From Chionis minor (Eukaryota; Chordata; Aves; Charadriiformes; Chionididae): a stretch of 64,000 nucleotides of DNA. Location of the stretch: NCBI GenBank assembly GCA_013398295.1, contig VZSF01001520.1, positions 502,566 through 566,565 on the forward strand. Direction: 5' to 3'. Position numbers and translations under genes: made by a program. The notes under the pieces were generated by a model. It was not told the origin of the DNA, made no database searches, and saw only the letters and a program-made list of their open reading frames with translations. This document shows, piece by piece, positions 21,999 through 34,400 of this stretch (position 1 is the first letter of the stretch; each line of letters starts with the position of its first letter).

Positions 21999-24900
21999 GT
22001 AGGAGCGGGGCGCTTAGCGTGCCATCGACTTTCTAGCGTTCCATTTGTGTGGTAGATGTCTTGCCATCCTCCCTTCTGGTTTTGTATGTTGTGCTTAAGC
22101 AGTGTTGACCTTCAAATATTTCTGGTTTAACATCTTTTTCTGATCTTAATAGAGAAACAGCCAGCTGCCCTTGTCTTATCTCTTCTCTTTAACCCTGGAG
22201 AGTCTTGTCTACTAACATTTTCTTGTCTTATGGCTCTGCTAGTTTTTCCTCTTCTAGAACACGGGAAGACAGATTTCAAACTGAAGCAGCACTGCAACTG
22301 TATAATAGTAAGGCTTTTTACCTGGGAGGAGAAAGCTTTTTACTTAAAGTAAACCAAAAAACCCCACTACCATCTGCCTGATTTCGAAGTGAGAGCAACA
22401 ACTTTTGACTTGAGAGCTTTGGGGCAGAAGGTGGTAATGTCTGAATGGAGTTACCAAACATGGGCCTTTTCTTTTAGCCTGGGAGGGGAATTTGATGAAG
22501 CTTGTAAGCTGGAGCAGCTGTGTAGATGTTAGTTTCAAACTGCTTTCTTTGGATAGCTGGTATGTTATCAAGTCAGGAATCTGTCTTGAGGAGATCCCAG
22601 ATGGGGCCTTGACACCATAAATGTACAAAGGCATTTGGTTGCACAAAAATTGCAGAAACAACTTTAGTTATAAAGAACGTGAGCCACAGATGGTAAACAG
22701 CCAAGAAAAGCAAGCAAAGGGGTAAGGCCAGTCTGTTCTCTACATGAGAAGGATACAATGGTCTCAGATGTTTAGAAGATCTTAAACTTTTGAGAACTTC
22801 ACTGTGAATAACTTCTGGTTTGAGTGGCCTTTTGGAAGTTAAACTCTACATTAAGTAGAGATGTGAAAAATGCCTGTATTCCAACTACAGTGTTCAGAGG
22901 CTTGAGGGAAGTCTTGGAGTCTGCCAAAGTGCAGTTCTTGCCCTAACTCCTTGTCATATGGTGCTTCAGGATCCCTGGTCTGTAGTGGAGTAGCCTGGTG
23001 AGCTGTGCTGCAGGGAAAGAAGTGTCACTTCTCAGTGAGAAGAGAGTAATGATCCTTGAAATGCTTCCAAACACTAGTCTTGGGTCTGTACTATGGTGGT
23101 ATTGGGACACTGGGTATGTGGAATAGATGGGGCTGGTGCTGTATTGCCAGCAGTTCTACATGTGGCCTGTCTCTTTGATAGACAATCTCCTCATGCTATT
23201 TGAAGGCTAAACTGGTTATATTATTGAACATGGACAATGAGGGGGGGGGATTGCTTTGTCCCATGCTAATCCCAGGGCACTTATATGCCTGGGACTTGAA
23301 GTTTCAAGTGGTGCCCATGTAAAGAAATACCTAAAACGTTGTGGACAGGCTGGTAAGGGGTAAGCTGAACTGGAAGAATTAGCATTTACGTCCTAGTTCC
23401 TGTGAACTGTTGAACAGCTGTAGAATAAACTGGTTGACACTTCTGCTGAAAAAGACTTGGGACCTGTGTGAATCCAGAAAGTACCTGGCTTGACTCTTAT
23501 GGGCAGGAAATGTAGTTGCTTGGACTTCCTGTTCTGGGGTTCTGTGATAGGCAAGAGCTGCTGCAGACGGTGGTGTTGCCCTACAGCTTGCTGTCAAGGT
23601 TCTGCACTACTGGCTTGAACGCTTGGCTTCCTTGCCTGATGTCCCACACAGTTTCACTACTAATGTTCTGGGGTTTTCCGTGTGGTGTGTTGTGCATTTC
23701 CAGCTGGAACAAAATGGAGCTGGGGGTGGGAGTGAATCAATGTAATGAACATGTTTGATTTTTATTTTTTTTGTGAGCCAGGGCATTGCTTTCCTCCCTG
23801 TTACCTCACAGCTTTTTTGGAGTGCTGTGTGTTCCTCTTGCAACAAGGATCAGACAGGCAGTTATAAGTGGTTTCAGCCTCAGACTTGACTCTGGTATTG
23901 ATTCAGGCACATGCATCTCCTGGATCTTGCTAGCACAGCTTAGTAGTCGAAGAGGAAAAGGGCAGAAGGGCTGCACACATGGCGCTGTTTCCAGCAGGAT
24001 ATTGCTGTGAGGTTAGGAATGTGGCACACTGTCTTGCCAATGTACAGCTGCTGTGTAGAAGTTAAAAAGGGGCAGCTGATCTGCTGTCAAGTGGCTGTGA
24101 GTGTGGGTAACAGTGAAAATCCAGGGAGTGAAGGCAGACCAGCATGGAAATGTGCTACTGGTTTTCCAGGTTGTGGGTTTGACTTGCTGTATGTGGGATG
24201 GGGAGAAGAAGAAAGGGCAAAGTGTGTATCTTACGTGTATCAGTATGGGTCCATTTCAGTGGCTGAGGTTCATCCTGGAATTTGGATGTTGTAGTTTGTT
24301 CTTGAGATCTTACTTAATTGACTTTGAGCTGATCTACTCAAGGACCAACAAACTGCTCAATAGTTTAACTTTCTTAACTCGGTGTTTACAAGAAGTGACT
24401 TTTGGAGGAACTGAAAGCTTTCTTGGAAGGTTCACTCTACGTGTTCTCCATCTGCATCTTTCCTGTTGTATTAAGGTGCTGGTGTTCCTTATGTGCTTCT
24501 GATCCTCTGGCTATGAGGTGTGCCAAGTGGCGGTAAGATGTTGCCTTCCAGTGAGATTGTTGAAGGGGCAGGTCATGTGTGCCCGCACAGGCCCAAATCT
24601 GCATTTTTGGCATGAATAACATTAAATCCTGAGGCTTTATCTTAGTAATCAGATAAAGCCTGGTGTGTGGACACTGAACTGGATTTGCAAGAGCACAGCT
24701 TTGTGTGTCAACACTTTAAGTGGGAGGGGACACCTGACTAGCAAGCCTGGAAGGAGCAATAACCCACATCTGCAGGCAGGCTGTGATTGTGCAACTACCC
24801 TCCTGCTTGCTCCATGGCCAGAGCAGTGCACTGTTTTACTAGGGGAAACTTGCGGAATATGCTGTGTCACTCCAGGATGGCAGATATGTCCAGATGTTTG

Positions 24901-25336
24901 TCTGTGAGGAACTCAGTGAATCTGCTGCTTTACTGAGCTTACTAGTTTCAGATGAGGAGAATCTTTGCTGCTAGGTGTCCTTGCGTACATACTTAGTGAC
25001 AGATTTTTTTTTTCTAGAAGGACTTTTTGCTGTACATGGGTTCTCCAAAGAGGAATTTGGCTGTGACTCATGAGGTACCTTCAATCTTTGTCCCTTGATG
25101 TCGGGATATGGCTGTGAGTGCCTGCTGGGGTTCTCTTCCCAGCCAGATCCCTCAGCCACACAGCAGCACATTAACAGTGGGGGTAAACAGGGTTTCCATT
25201 GATTGCACATTGCTGATAGGACATGAGCAGTGTTCCCTCACTGAGCTTGGTAGGTTTAGAGCTAGAAGTAGGTTTAGGCTTTAGGCCAGAGGGATGGCAT
25301 GGCTTTTGGCTGGGAAGCAGTGTGCTGTCGACATAC

Positions 25337-25420
25337 CATAGAATGGCTGGAGTTGGAAGAGACCTTAAAGATCATCTAGTTCCAACCCCCCTGCCCTGGG
25401 CAGGGACACCTTCCACTAGA
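25337..25420 (-). mobile_element. CR1 LINE 3'-end fragment (84 bp)
   Basis: Begins with the CR1 terminal octamer in reverse complement (CATAGAAT, 25337-25344). It continues with the typical blocks GGAGTTGGAAGAGACCTTAA, GATCATCTAGTTCCAACCCC, CAGGGACACC and TTCCACTAGA. The match stops abruptly, so this is a very short 5'-truncated copy lying antisense to SPSB1. It is closer to the usual avian CR1 sequence than the fragment in H6PD, suggesting a younger insertion. Confidence 0.93.
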
Positions 25421-28400
25421 AGGACTATAAGACGACTGTTAATCTATATTAAGCCTGACAAATCCCCCTGCGTATCTGAGATAGGAAAATGGTTTTCAAG
25501 CTTATAGTCATTAAGGTGAAGAGGATGGATGGGGTCTTATAACCAGAACTTGTTAGGAGGCATGTGCTCTTATGTTATTTGGATTAGGCTGTCTTCAGAC
25601 CTTCCAAAAAATGCCAGCCAATTCCCACTCCAGGCTGTTCTTGAAAGAACACTTGGTGTCATGGGAGTCTCCATTTTGAGGTGCCAAACAGTACAGCAGA
25701 ATGCTCATCAGTGATTTTGCTGTTGAGGTGGCTTTTATGCTAATGCAGTGCTCAGTGTACCTTTGAATCTTGTTTTGACATGTCCAAGACAGACACAAAA
25801 CAAGCTTGTCATGGAAATCGTGTTTGACCCAGGGCTGTGGTGCTGAGCAGCTATCAAATGGAAGTCCTGCCCTTGAGCCTGAGGGGACAAAGCAGATGGC
25901 CCAGCAGGTGGCAGGCTGGCAGCAGTGAAAGGGAAGGCTTTGCAGGTTGGTGAATGCATCTCGGTTTTGCTTGCAAGTCTGAGAGAAAAGCTGGGCAGTC
26001 CAATTAATACATGCATTTATCCAAGGTGAGTATGTCTGTAGCCAGCTTTTTCAAGTCCTTATATGTTATCACCAAAGCACTGGGATTATCTGTAGGGGAT
26101 GGGGGTGCCGGGTGACTTCAGTTTATACTTTCATCGAGTATCAGAAGTAGTAGTGTAGTGAACTGTCTGTAGAAATAAAACTGCAAGGTAAGGTGTTTTT
26201 TTCTGGTGTGTGGTTTTTAAGGGAGGAAAATACTGTTGGATGTGGTGGTTTTCCTTGATATTCCAGACATTAGATATTCTAGACAGTTTACATCTATTCC
26301 GTCTTTGGGAGGTTGTGGTGCACTGACTGGTGGGTGGCAGTGACCTTCTGACTTTCAAATTGGTGCTTGTACACAGCAAATCCTGGCAAAGCCACCCAGC
26401 CTCCTCAAAAGGAGGAATAAGGACTTCAGTAGCAGCACAGTTGAACGTACTTTGGCTGAGATTGACCAGCCTTAGAAAAGAGAGAAGCTTTAGATACTGA
26501 AGGGAGCAGCTAACCATAACTGTACTTTTATCTCTAAAATTACTACTCGTTAAACTCTGGAAAAAGCAAGGCAGCTTATCTTTTTTGCTTGTTCCTAAGT
26601 ATATTGAGTGCATCTTTCTTAAAAACAGACCTTTTGACTGTTTCTACAAGGTTTCTTCCCCTTTCTCTATTTTTTTTAAGCTCTATTAATGTGTTTCAAA
26701 CTTGATTTCCTAATTGGAAACTTTCCATTGATGTCATGGGAGCTTTCTGTAGCCCACATCAAATAGCTTGGTTCACCAGGAATTAAGTGACTGTACAAAT
26801 GTTTATATTAAACACTTATTTAAAAGGCATGTTGACTTATGAGGACCTATGATGACTGTGGTATGTTGGGAGGATAGGTTGACTGTACAGCTTTTGTCTT
26901 GCCTTTGAACTGTAAAAGTACTGGCAGCTGTTTAATGCCTAGATAAGACAACTCAGGCTTGCTTACATCTAATCAACTTGTCCCATCACTGACTCTTGTG
27001 CTGCTTCTTGTCTTTGACATTGGAGAGGTTTTTGAATGGGTAACCTTAATGGAAAGGACTCAGGTAGCAATGTCTGGAATAGTCACAGCAGAAAGCTGTC
27101 GGCTTAAAGGTACTGGAATTTTGCTGTTTTAGAGAGGAAACACACAGTTTAGTCTGCTGAGAAGCCCTAGGGAGGGAAGGAAGAGATGATGAACGTGCAC
27201 GTTCTTCAAACTTGACTTACTTGGGCTTCTGTGGTGGTGTCGGGGCATTTGCAAGATGGATAAAAACCACCTTAGCATTCCCCCTTGCCCCCAGATAGAC
27301 CTTAGACATTGAGCAGAGGTGATATCTTGTCTTCCCTGCAGGAGACTGTGCTTCTTCCTCATTTAAAGGAAAGATTATTTCAAAGCTGCCTGGGGTGTCA
27401 TGGAACCTTCCTTATGAACATCATGTGCTGGTAGCTACCATCTTTGCAGTAGACTGTCTTAGCAGGTAGCTAAGCAAAACCTTTGCATCACTCAGCTTTG
27501 CAAGACTTGCTGGACTTCTGCACTAAATTTCACTGTCACATTTGGCTGTGTACACAAGACCAATCTGTTTCATAGTTACGGGGAGCAGAGGGAAGTCTTG
27601 TGTAGAGCTGATAACTGGTCAGTTATTTCACTTTTGAGAGGGGGAAAAAGACCTTTGGAAACATAATGTTTTGAACCTAAATTACAAGAGCAATGCTTTA
27701 GGTATGACTTTGATATCTGAAATTAAGCTTATTGGTGGGCAAATCTTTTCAGGCACAGAATGTTTTAATGCTTTTTTCACTGCTTTTTCCAAAAGTTACA
27801 GTGTTGGACTGCTGTCAGACTAAACTGCCTAGAAGTGACAAAAGAGTCCCTTAAACTTAAACTGAGATCTCTGGTAATGTGCTCTGCCTTGAAAACAGGG
27901 TAGATGCTCGATACCTAGAGGAGGAGATTCCATTTCCTTTACACAAACTTTCCTTCCAGTACCCTTCTTCAAACTGATGTTGAAGTTGTCATGGATACTT
28001 GTAATTGCAGTCTTTCCGTGTTCCAGCATCATCATGCCTGTTGATGTAACTGTTGATGATGCTGAGCTGGGAAGCTTTTTGGATTTGGGAGAAATATTCT
28101 TGTGGCTGGGTGTAAAGATGAACTGCTCTATACAACACTTAATCTTGTGAGTCTGGGTGATTATGCTAAAGTGGCCCAGAGTGAAAATTTCTGTGCTTTC
28201 AGACCCTATCTGAAAAGGTGACACTTAAAGCTGTTTACCGTCAAAAAGCTTGTACAAATCTGTCTTTTCAGCCAATGTATCTTGTCTCTTCGGCAATATA
28301 TCCCCTCTGTTCCGTTCAGAGCATGACTGTCTCCTAACCAGTTGTTCTGGCTGCATGTGCTGAAGCAACTGATGTGAACTGTTACTTCATACTCGCTTTT

Positions 28401-31400
28401 TTCCAATGAAGAGGTGCTACCACTGTGTAAATTAGCATTGTTGGACCTAATCATACAGATATGCTTTGTTGCTCAAACTAAATGATTAAGGTGCAACTTA
28501 ATGTTGGCACATGGGAGGTGATGAGGAAGCCATTTAAAATATCACTTGATTTACAGAGCTTAAGCTAGTGAAACTGTTGCTTAGGAATGAACTTCTGAGT
28601 GTGTCCCAGTAAGACGAAGGGGCACATTCCACTCCTTGCCACTCTGCACACTAACCAGTAGTGAAGCAACTGTGAATAGTGTGGTAGGTGCATGTCTTGG
28701 TTGTGCTGTTTGGCAAAAACATTTGTTATGTATTACCACAGCTGTTATTTCCAGGAAAAAGTTGCTCTTGGATATCTGGCCACCTTACAGTGCAGATGTC
28801 CTCTGAAGGCAGCATGTGTATTCCTGCAGCCACAGTTTGTATAATGTCCTAATCCACTTCATTTTGGCGCACTTTGCACTTTCAAATCTGATTTGTCTAC
28901 TTGTATAGGGATAAAACTTCAAGCAGTCAGGCTAGAAAGGCTTTCTAAAACTGTGCTATGTTACGTGAAGCTTTTTGTTGGGTGATGTAAGAACCCAGCT
29001 GAAGCTTCTGGTCACCCTGCCTATCTCAACCAACCATAGCAATTTCCAAGGACCCTTTCAGGTAATGGTGAAAGCAAAGCATTGCTTCATGTGGAGACTG
29101 TGCCCGGCTGTAGACTTCATTAAAATGTGGTGTCTCTCTTCCTAATTATGGTGTGTCCCAGGTCAATTATATTTAAACACAGAGTCCAACCATGTCATTA
29201 AACTTTTTTGGCTAATGACAAGTCAGAAATCTAGTGAGGCATCATCCCAGAATGCTCTGCTTTGGGGAGTTGCTGCCTGTGTTCCAGTAAAGCTGGCAGT
29301 GTGAGTTGTCTCTTGTGTAATCTGTCTGCCAGGAATATCCTCTTAGTTCAGCACTTTATGGAGAGCTGCTGTGAGATGGCTTGTTGCTTGTGTGTATTCC
29401 TGGCTGTGGAGGGCTCACCTTACTAAGCGTACTGCTGGAGTGGTTTGCTGAATGTTGACAAATGTCTGGGCAGTAGTCTGTTGCATGTTTATTTGGCTCC
29501 TTTGGGTTTTTGCTCATATAACCAATGTTTGAGTTGCATAGCTTCTGGGAGCTGCCTCAGAAATTAGGTGAATGCATCTTTCTAGAGACTGGCAAAGGGT
29601 TGGGTCAGGCAGAGCGCACTATGGTGGCTTCTCTTTGCTTGATAGTTTCAAACAGTTTAAAGGTTAGACAGGAGTAGCTTTCCACTTTAACTGCTAATCA
29701 GTGGAAGGATAAGGATCCATGCTTCCTCTGCAGAAATCCTGGGCTTAAGTAAAATACTAAATGTGTGCATAATAATCAACATAGCATGTACATTCTGCAA
29801 ATCTTACATTGGATCCATGTTTTGTAGCTATTTTTCATGTGGGCTGCTTGTACCTTGTACTTTTGTGCTAGCGCTCTGGTCCTCTCTGGATGCTCGCCCC
29901 AGGCTCTAGCAGATGAAGCTTGATGCTACTAAAAAGCATGGGGAAAGGTCAGAAAACAGTCCTTCCCCACCCAAAACCTCAGGATGGCAGATCGAGGTGA
30001 CCCTCAGTAAAGTTAATGAGTCTGCACAGTAAAGATATTCAGAGGGATTTGTCTCAGAGGTACAGGGAGGCTGGGGGTAGAAAAGAGCAAAGTGCTTATG
30101 TAGTCTCCCTGGTTAGATGGTGTGAGTGGCACTGCAGAACATAAACTTTGTTTGGTTTATTTCCAGAGGAAGCCTGTTGTACATTACAGCATGGCCACTC
30201 TTCCTAATGTTTTCAGTGCTGTGAAAGCCACCATCACTTGCCCTAATGTGTGAAGTGCTAGTAAATCCACATAAAACAGGGAACAGTTGACCTGCCCTTG
30301 GTACACTTCTGTGACAAACTTCAGTGCCTCTGCTATTGTTACAGGGCTGGACTCAAGCATGTCTAAAAACTCACATTATAACCAATTCCTGATGATCCTG
30401 ACTTGACTCTGCAAAGAACAGACCGTACTAAGCAGACAAGAAATGCCAGTGCTTTTCTCCTTTCTCTGCTGGCTGGATTGCAAGCCACTTATGCACAAAC
30501 ATTCTGGAAGTATTCTGCTGTGGTGTGACTTTGCTTCCTTTTTGCTAAGGGAGATCCCTGGGAAACTGCCTTCCCTCTGGAGACTTGTCAGGGAGGAGGG
30601 AATTGGAAGCTGAAGGGGGGAATATTGTGGATGTGAGCAAGCCAACGTGCTCGACTACACTGGGATAACAAGTCTGGATTTGTTTGGACTCTGCACCTTA
30701 ACTGGCTGTTGCAGCAATTGGAGAAGAGAAATTGCATCTTCTGGCTATGTTGTTGGATTTGGAAAGGGTTTTTCCACAGCTTTTGTTATGTTTTAAGGGT
30801 TGTTGTTGTTCCCAGATCAAACTTGAATAGAAAACATAAGACTGCTGCCAGCTTTCTGTCACAGACACCTTTTATCTTGCATTCATCTCTTCCAAGCAGA
30901 TGCTGCTTTCATTTCTACTTTTTTGCTACAAGACTAAAATTAACAGCTCTTTGATGCAGGGGAAGAAATTGTATTTCAAAGCAAAGTACCTAGTTAACTT
31001 TGATAATAAAACTGTTTTTATCTTGAAGGTAATTCTGTGTTCCTTTGAAACAAATCTGAGGGTTGGAAGCTCCTGAACCCTGCTTGCTCTGTGTTAACAT
31101 CCAGATCCCTCCCTGCTTGGGAGCAGCTGGAACTGTTCTTTCTGGGAGGGAGGCACAGATGAAGCTGAGCTGCTCAAGGTGAAGCTGTACATGGGGAACA
31201 GAGTGCAGATTGTTTCCTTACAGCTGATTATAAGCTGCAGTTCATGGCTACCACAAGAGTGCCAACCCCACAGCTCAAGGTGGAGCAAAGCAGGGGGAAG
31301 AAGCTGAGGAGAACACAAGTCTTCAGACGCTTGATTGTGGTAGTGAAGCAATGCATATCCTCTAGCCAGACAGTGTTGTTTTTCCCAGTCCACCCTGCCC

Positions 31401-34400
31401 TCCCTAGTTTTCCTGCCTTCAAAGACTTGTACTGAGCATGAGGTTTGTGTGAAGATCCAGCTTCTGGCTTTCATCTTTTCCACTTAAAAAGATGAGCCCT
31501 GTTCCTGAAAGGTGCAATGCTTCCTGAAGGGCGATGTGGCGACGCTGCGTGCGTTGGGAGGGTTGTTTCCAAGGGGGATGCTGAAGCAGGCCTGCCCTCA
31601 TAAGGTGGGCAGCTGGTAGTCAAGGCTGAGCCACAGCATTGTTCATGTAGCAAGTGACTTTGGGGAATGAAGAATTCCTAAAGTTAGGCCATGGCTGGCT
31701 TGGGTAGTGGTCAGGACGTGGAAGAAAAGATGTTGCTGTCGTCATTTTGCATGTTATGAGAACTGTCTGATGCTGCAAAGGCATAGCTGATGTGCAGGTT
31801 ATGAATCCAAGATCTCATTTGAGAGTAGGGGCTAGGGGAAATACTTCCTGGGAAATGGTAGAAGCAAGATGTTTTTGGAGATGAATTGCAAAAGGCTTTC
31901 TTATTTGTTTTGAAAGTGGCAATGTTATCTTTCATGTCTGCCTGGTTCTACTGAAACTACCAGCCTTACTGAGGGGGGTCACGGAAGGCTTTTTTGCATA
32001 TAGGCAGGTGCTGGAGGTATTGAAGAATCTGACAGGCTTTCAGGTTAGGAAGCCTAAACTTGATTTAAAGAACCCATCATGATTGTGTGATGAACTCCTG
32101 CTTTTGATGCATATGGTGTTGATTTCTGAAAACATCCTTTTGCTAAGTGAACAGAATGGTTTCCTAAACAGTATGAAAAAAAATTACTTCCTCAGTGACT
32201 CAACTGTCTCCTCTTGTGAGGTTTTTGTCTTCAGTGGTGACACTCTCAGTCTCCACAGACCTCAGGACAGGAAAGACCTGAACCTGTCATTTCAGCTGTG
32301 AAAGATCTGTTGGATTTTTATACACAAGATGTAACTTCAGTCCTCTTATTCAACACTTAACATGCCCAGCATGAAGAGACCTGGGTAAGCATTGTAGAGG
32401 AATGCTGAGATTTGCCATGTGGCAAGGTAAGACAAAAAGACCTGTGAACTAAATCTATGTTTATCTTGCTTAGAGTAATTCACTGACCAGTATGAAGGCA
32501 CCAGCAGGTAGTACAAGAGGCAGAACTACATCCACTTGTTTAATATTTATTTGGATAAGTTGTATAAGATAATCCTGAGGATTAACACTGAATTCAACCC
32601 AAAACTAGCTGCTTAAGAACCTGGAATGACTTAACAGGGACAATGCAGCTTTTTGTGAGGAGGAACTCAATACTGTCCCGCTGGATATCAAGTGTGCTGG
32701 GCCTTGGAGTTTCCTCCTTGGCAGCAGGCAGTTTGTGGGGCATCTTCTGTGGTCCTGTTGTTCACCTTCAGCTTTTGCCACAATTAATTGTGCAACAATT
32801 TTATTGACCTTCTACTCATACAAAAAGTGTTTTCTCCTATTGTACATGGTAGGTTGGTAGTGGTACTGCTGCCCATCTAAATGGGGGAAATGCAGATCCA
32901 AGGAAGTGAGGTACTGAAGCTTCCCAAACTGAGTGGCAATGAAGCAGGGATGGAACATAACTTCAGTTCTGCACCGTAAGGCCCCGATTTTCCTGTGACT
33001 GGATGTGCTGCTCTGCCCTCTTTTTGCGGTATTCTGTTTGTGGTGCTGTAGGAATCTAATGCTCCACTTGGAGGGAGCGGAGAGACACTGTTGGAATGGA
33101 CCAAGAATTACTTGTTTCTAGTACACGGCCCAGATTTCAACTGTGCTTTGTCCGTAGCACTGATGAGCAGTACCAGACACTTGCACAACTTCCCCTCCGG
33201 CATAGATGTATTTGATGTAGATACATGTACTGAAGCTTCAGACACAATAAACCTATTTGAGGGCAACAGGCTGAGTAATCTGGTGCTTGGCAGCTGCTCT
33301 GTTGTGGGGATTTTTGCTTTATTGTTAGAAGTGCTTGTGACGTCTTCAAATGAAAAGAGGAAGGAGGAGGCAGTAGCTGGGCTACCTTAATATTTTAATA
33401 TTAAATATATTAGCTCAAACTGCATATGGTTTTCCTGAGAGAAGGAATCCTGCTGGATTCTGTGTGTCTCCTGACAGAATATATTGTATTGCTTTTAGAA
33501 GCAGGGACTGAAATCCTCACAATCTACTGTGTACCTTACACTTTCAAGCCGTCTGTTTGAGAAGATGCTGCTTTTCAGGTCTATAATCCCCAAATCTATG
33601 TGACTCCTATACAGTAAGCGCTCTGTTCCTGTTCTCATGCAGGTATTAATACTTGATGTGTAATAGGGGATTTCATTCAACTCTCGATGGGCTCTCTGTG
33701 TTTATGGAGATGTTGTGCATTGCCTTATTCTGCCCACTGAAAGCAGCACAGCAGCTATCCTGGAAAAAACTAGGACTTCTAAACTAGCATTTCCAGCAAT
33801 TGGGATACCATAGTTTTAGTCTTAAGCCTATGACAAGCCCAACCATGTTGCTTCCCCCATTCCTTCAAACACGTAGCATACGAGGGAGACTTTCTAAAAA
33901 CTTGCTCCTAGGTAAAGGGTAGGTAAAATAGGAGGCTGACCTCCCATGAACCTGGGGAGGATAGCACAAGATGCAGCTGTAAAGTGTCTTTGCTCTGCCC
34001 TGCTGTCACCAGGGAAGGAGACAGAAGGGGAGTTTTGGTAGGTGATAGCTGAGGACTTTAACATGGATATGTCTTAATGCAGCTGCTGCTAGCATTAAAC
34101 CACAGTGATTAATCGTTAACTGTTTCAAGGGGAAAGCAGTGCTTTGTTAACCAAAACCTTTGTCCTGATTTCTTGTTTTGTTGGTCAATCTTGCAGTCAT
34201 AGCAAAAAAAAGTCCTTTTGATACAGGGATGGAAACTTGGGACATGGGTAGAAACATCAAGTTTCCCTTTCTACCTGCTGCTCTTCTCCCCATCTACTGA
34301 TTATCAGACAAAACTAATGAATTGAGGTACTTAAATGGACATGAGGGATGGACAGTGGGCTGTGTAAGCTCCAAATTAGGAGGTGGGTAAATAACTAAAA

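Noticed and set aside
26131..26613. 160-codon minus-strand open frame in SPSB1 intron 1
   Set aside because: The intron's plus strand is rich in T and G, so the minus strand is poor in T and has fewer TAA/TAG/TGA triplets. Long antisense frames are expected here; the peptide has no known motif.
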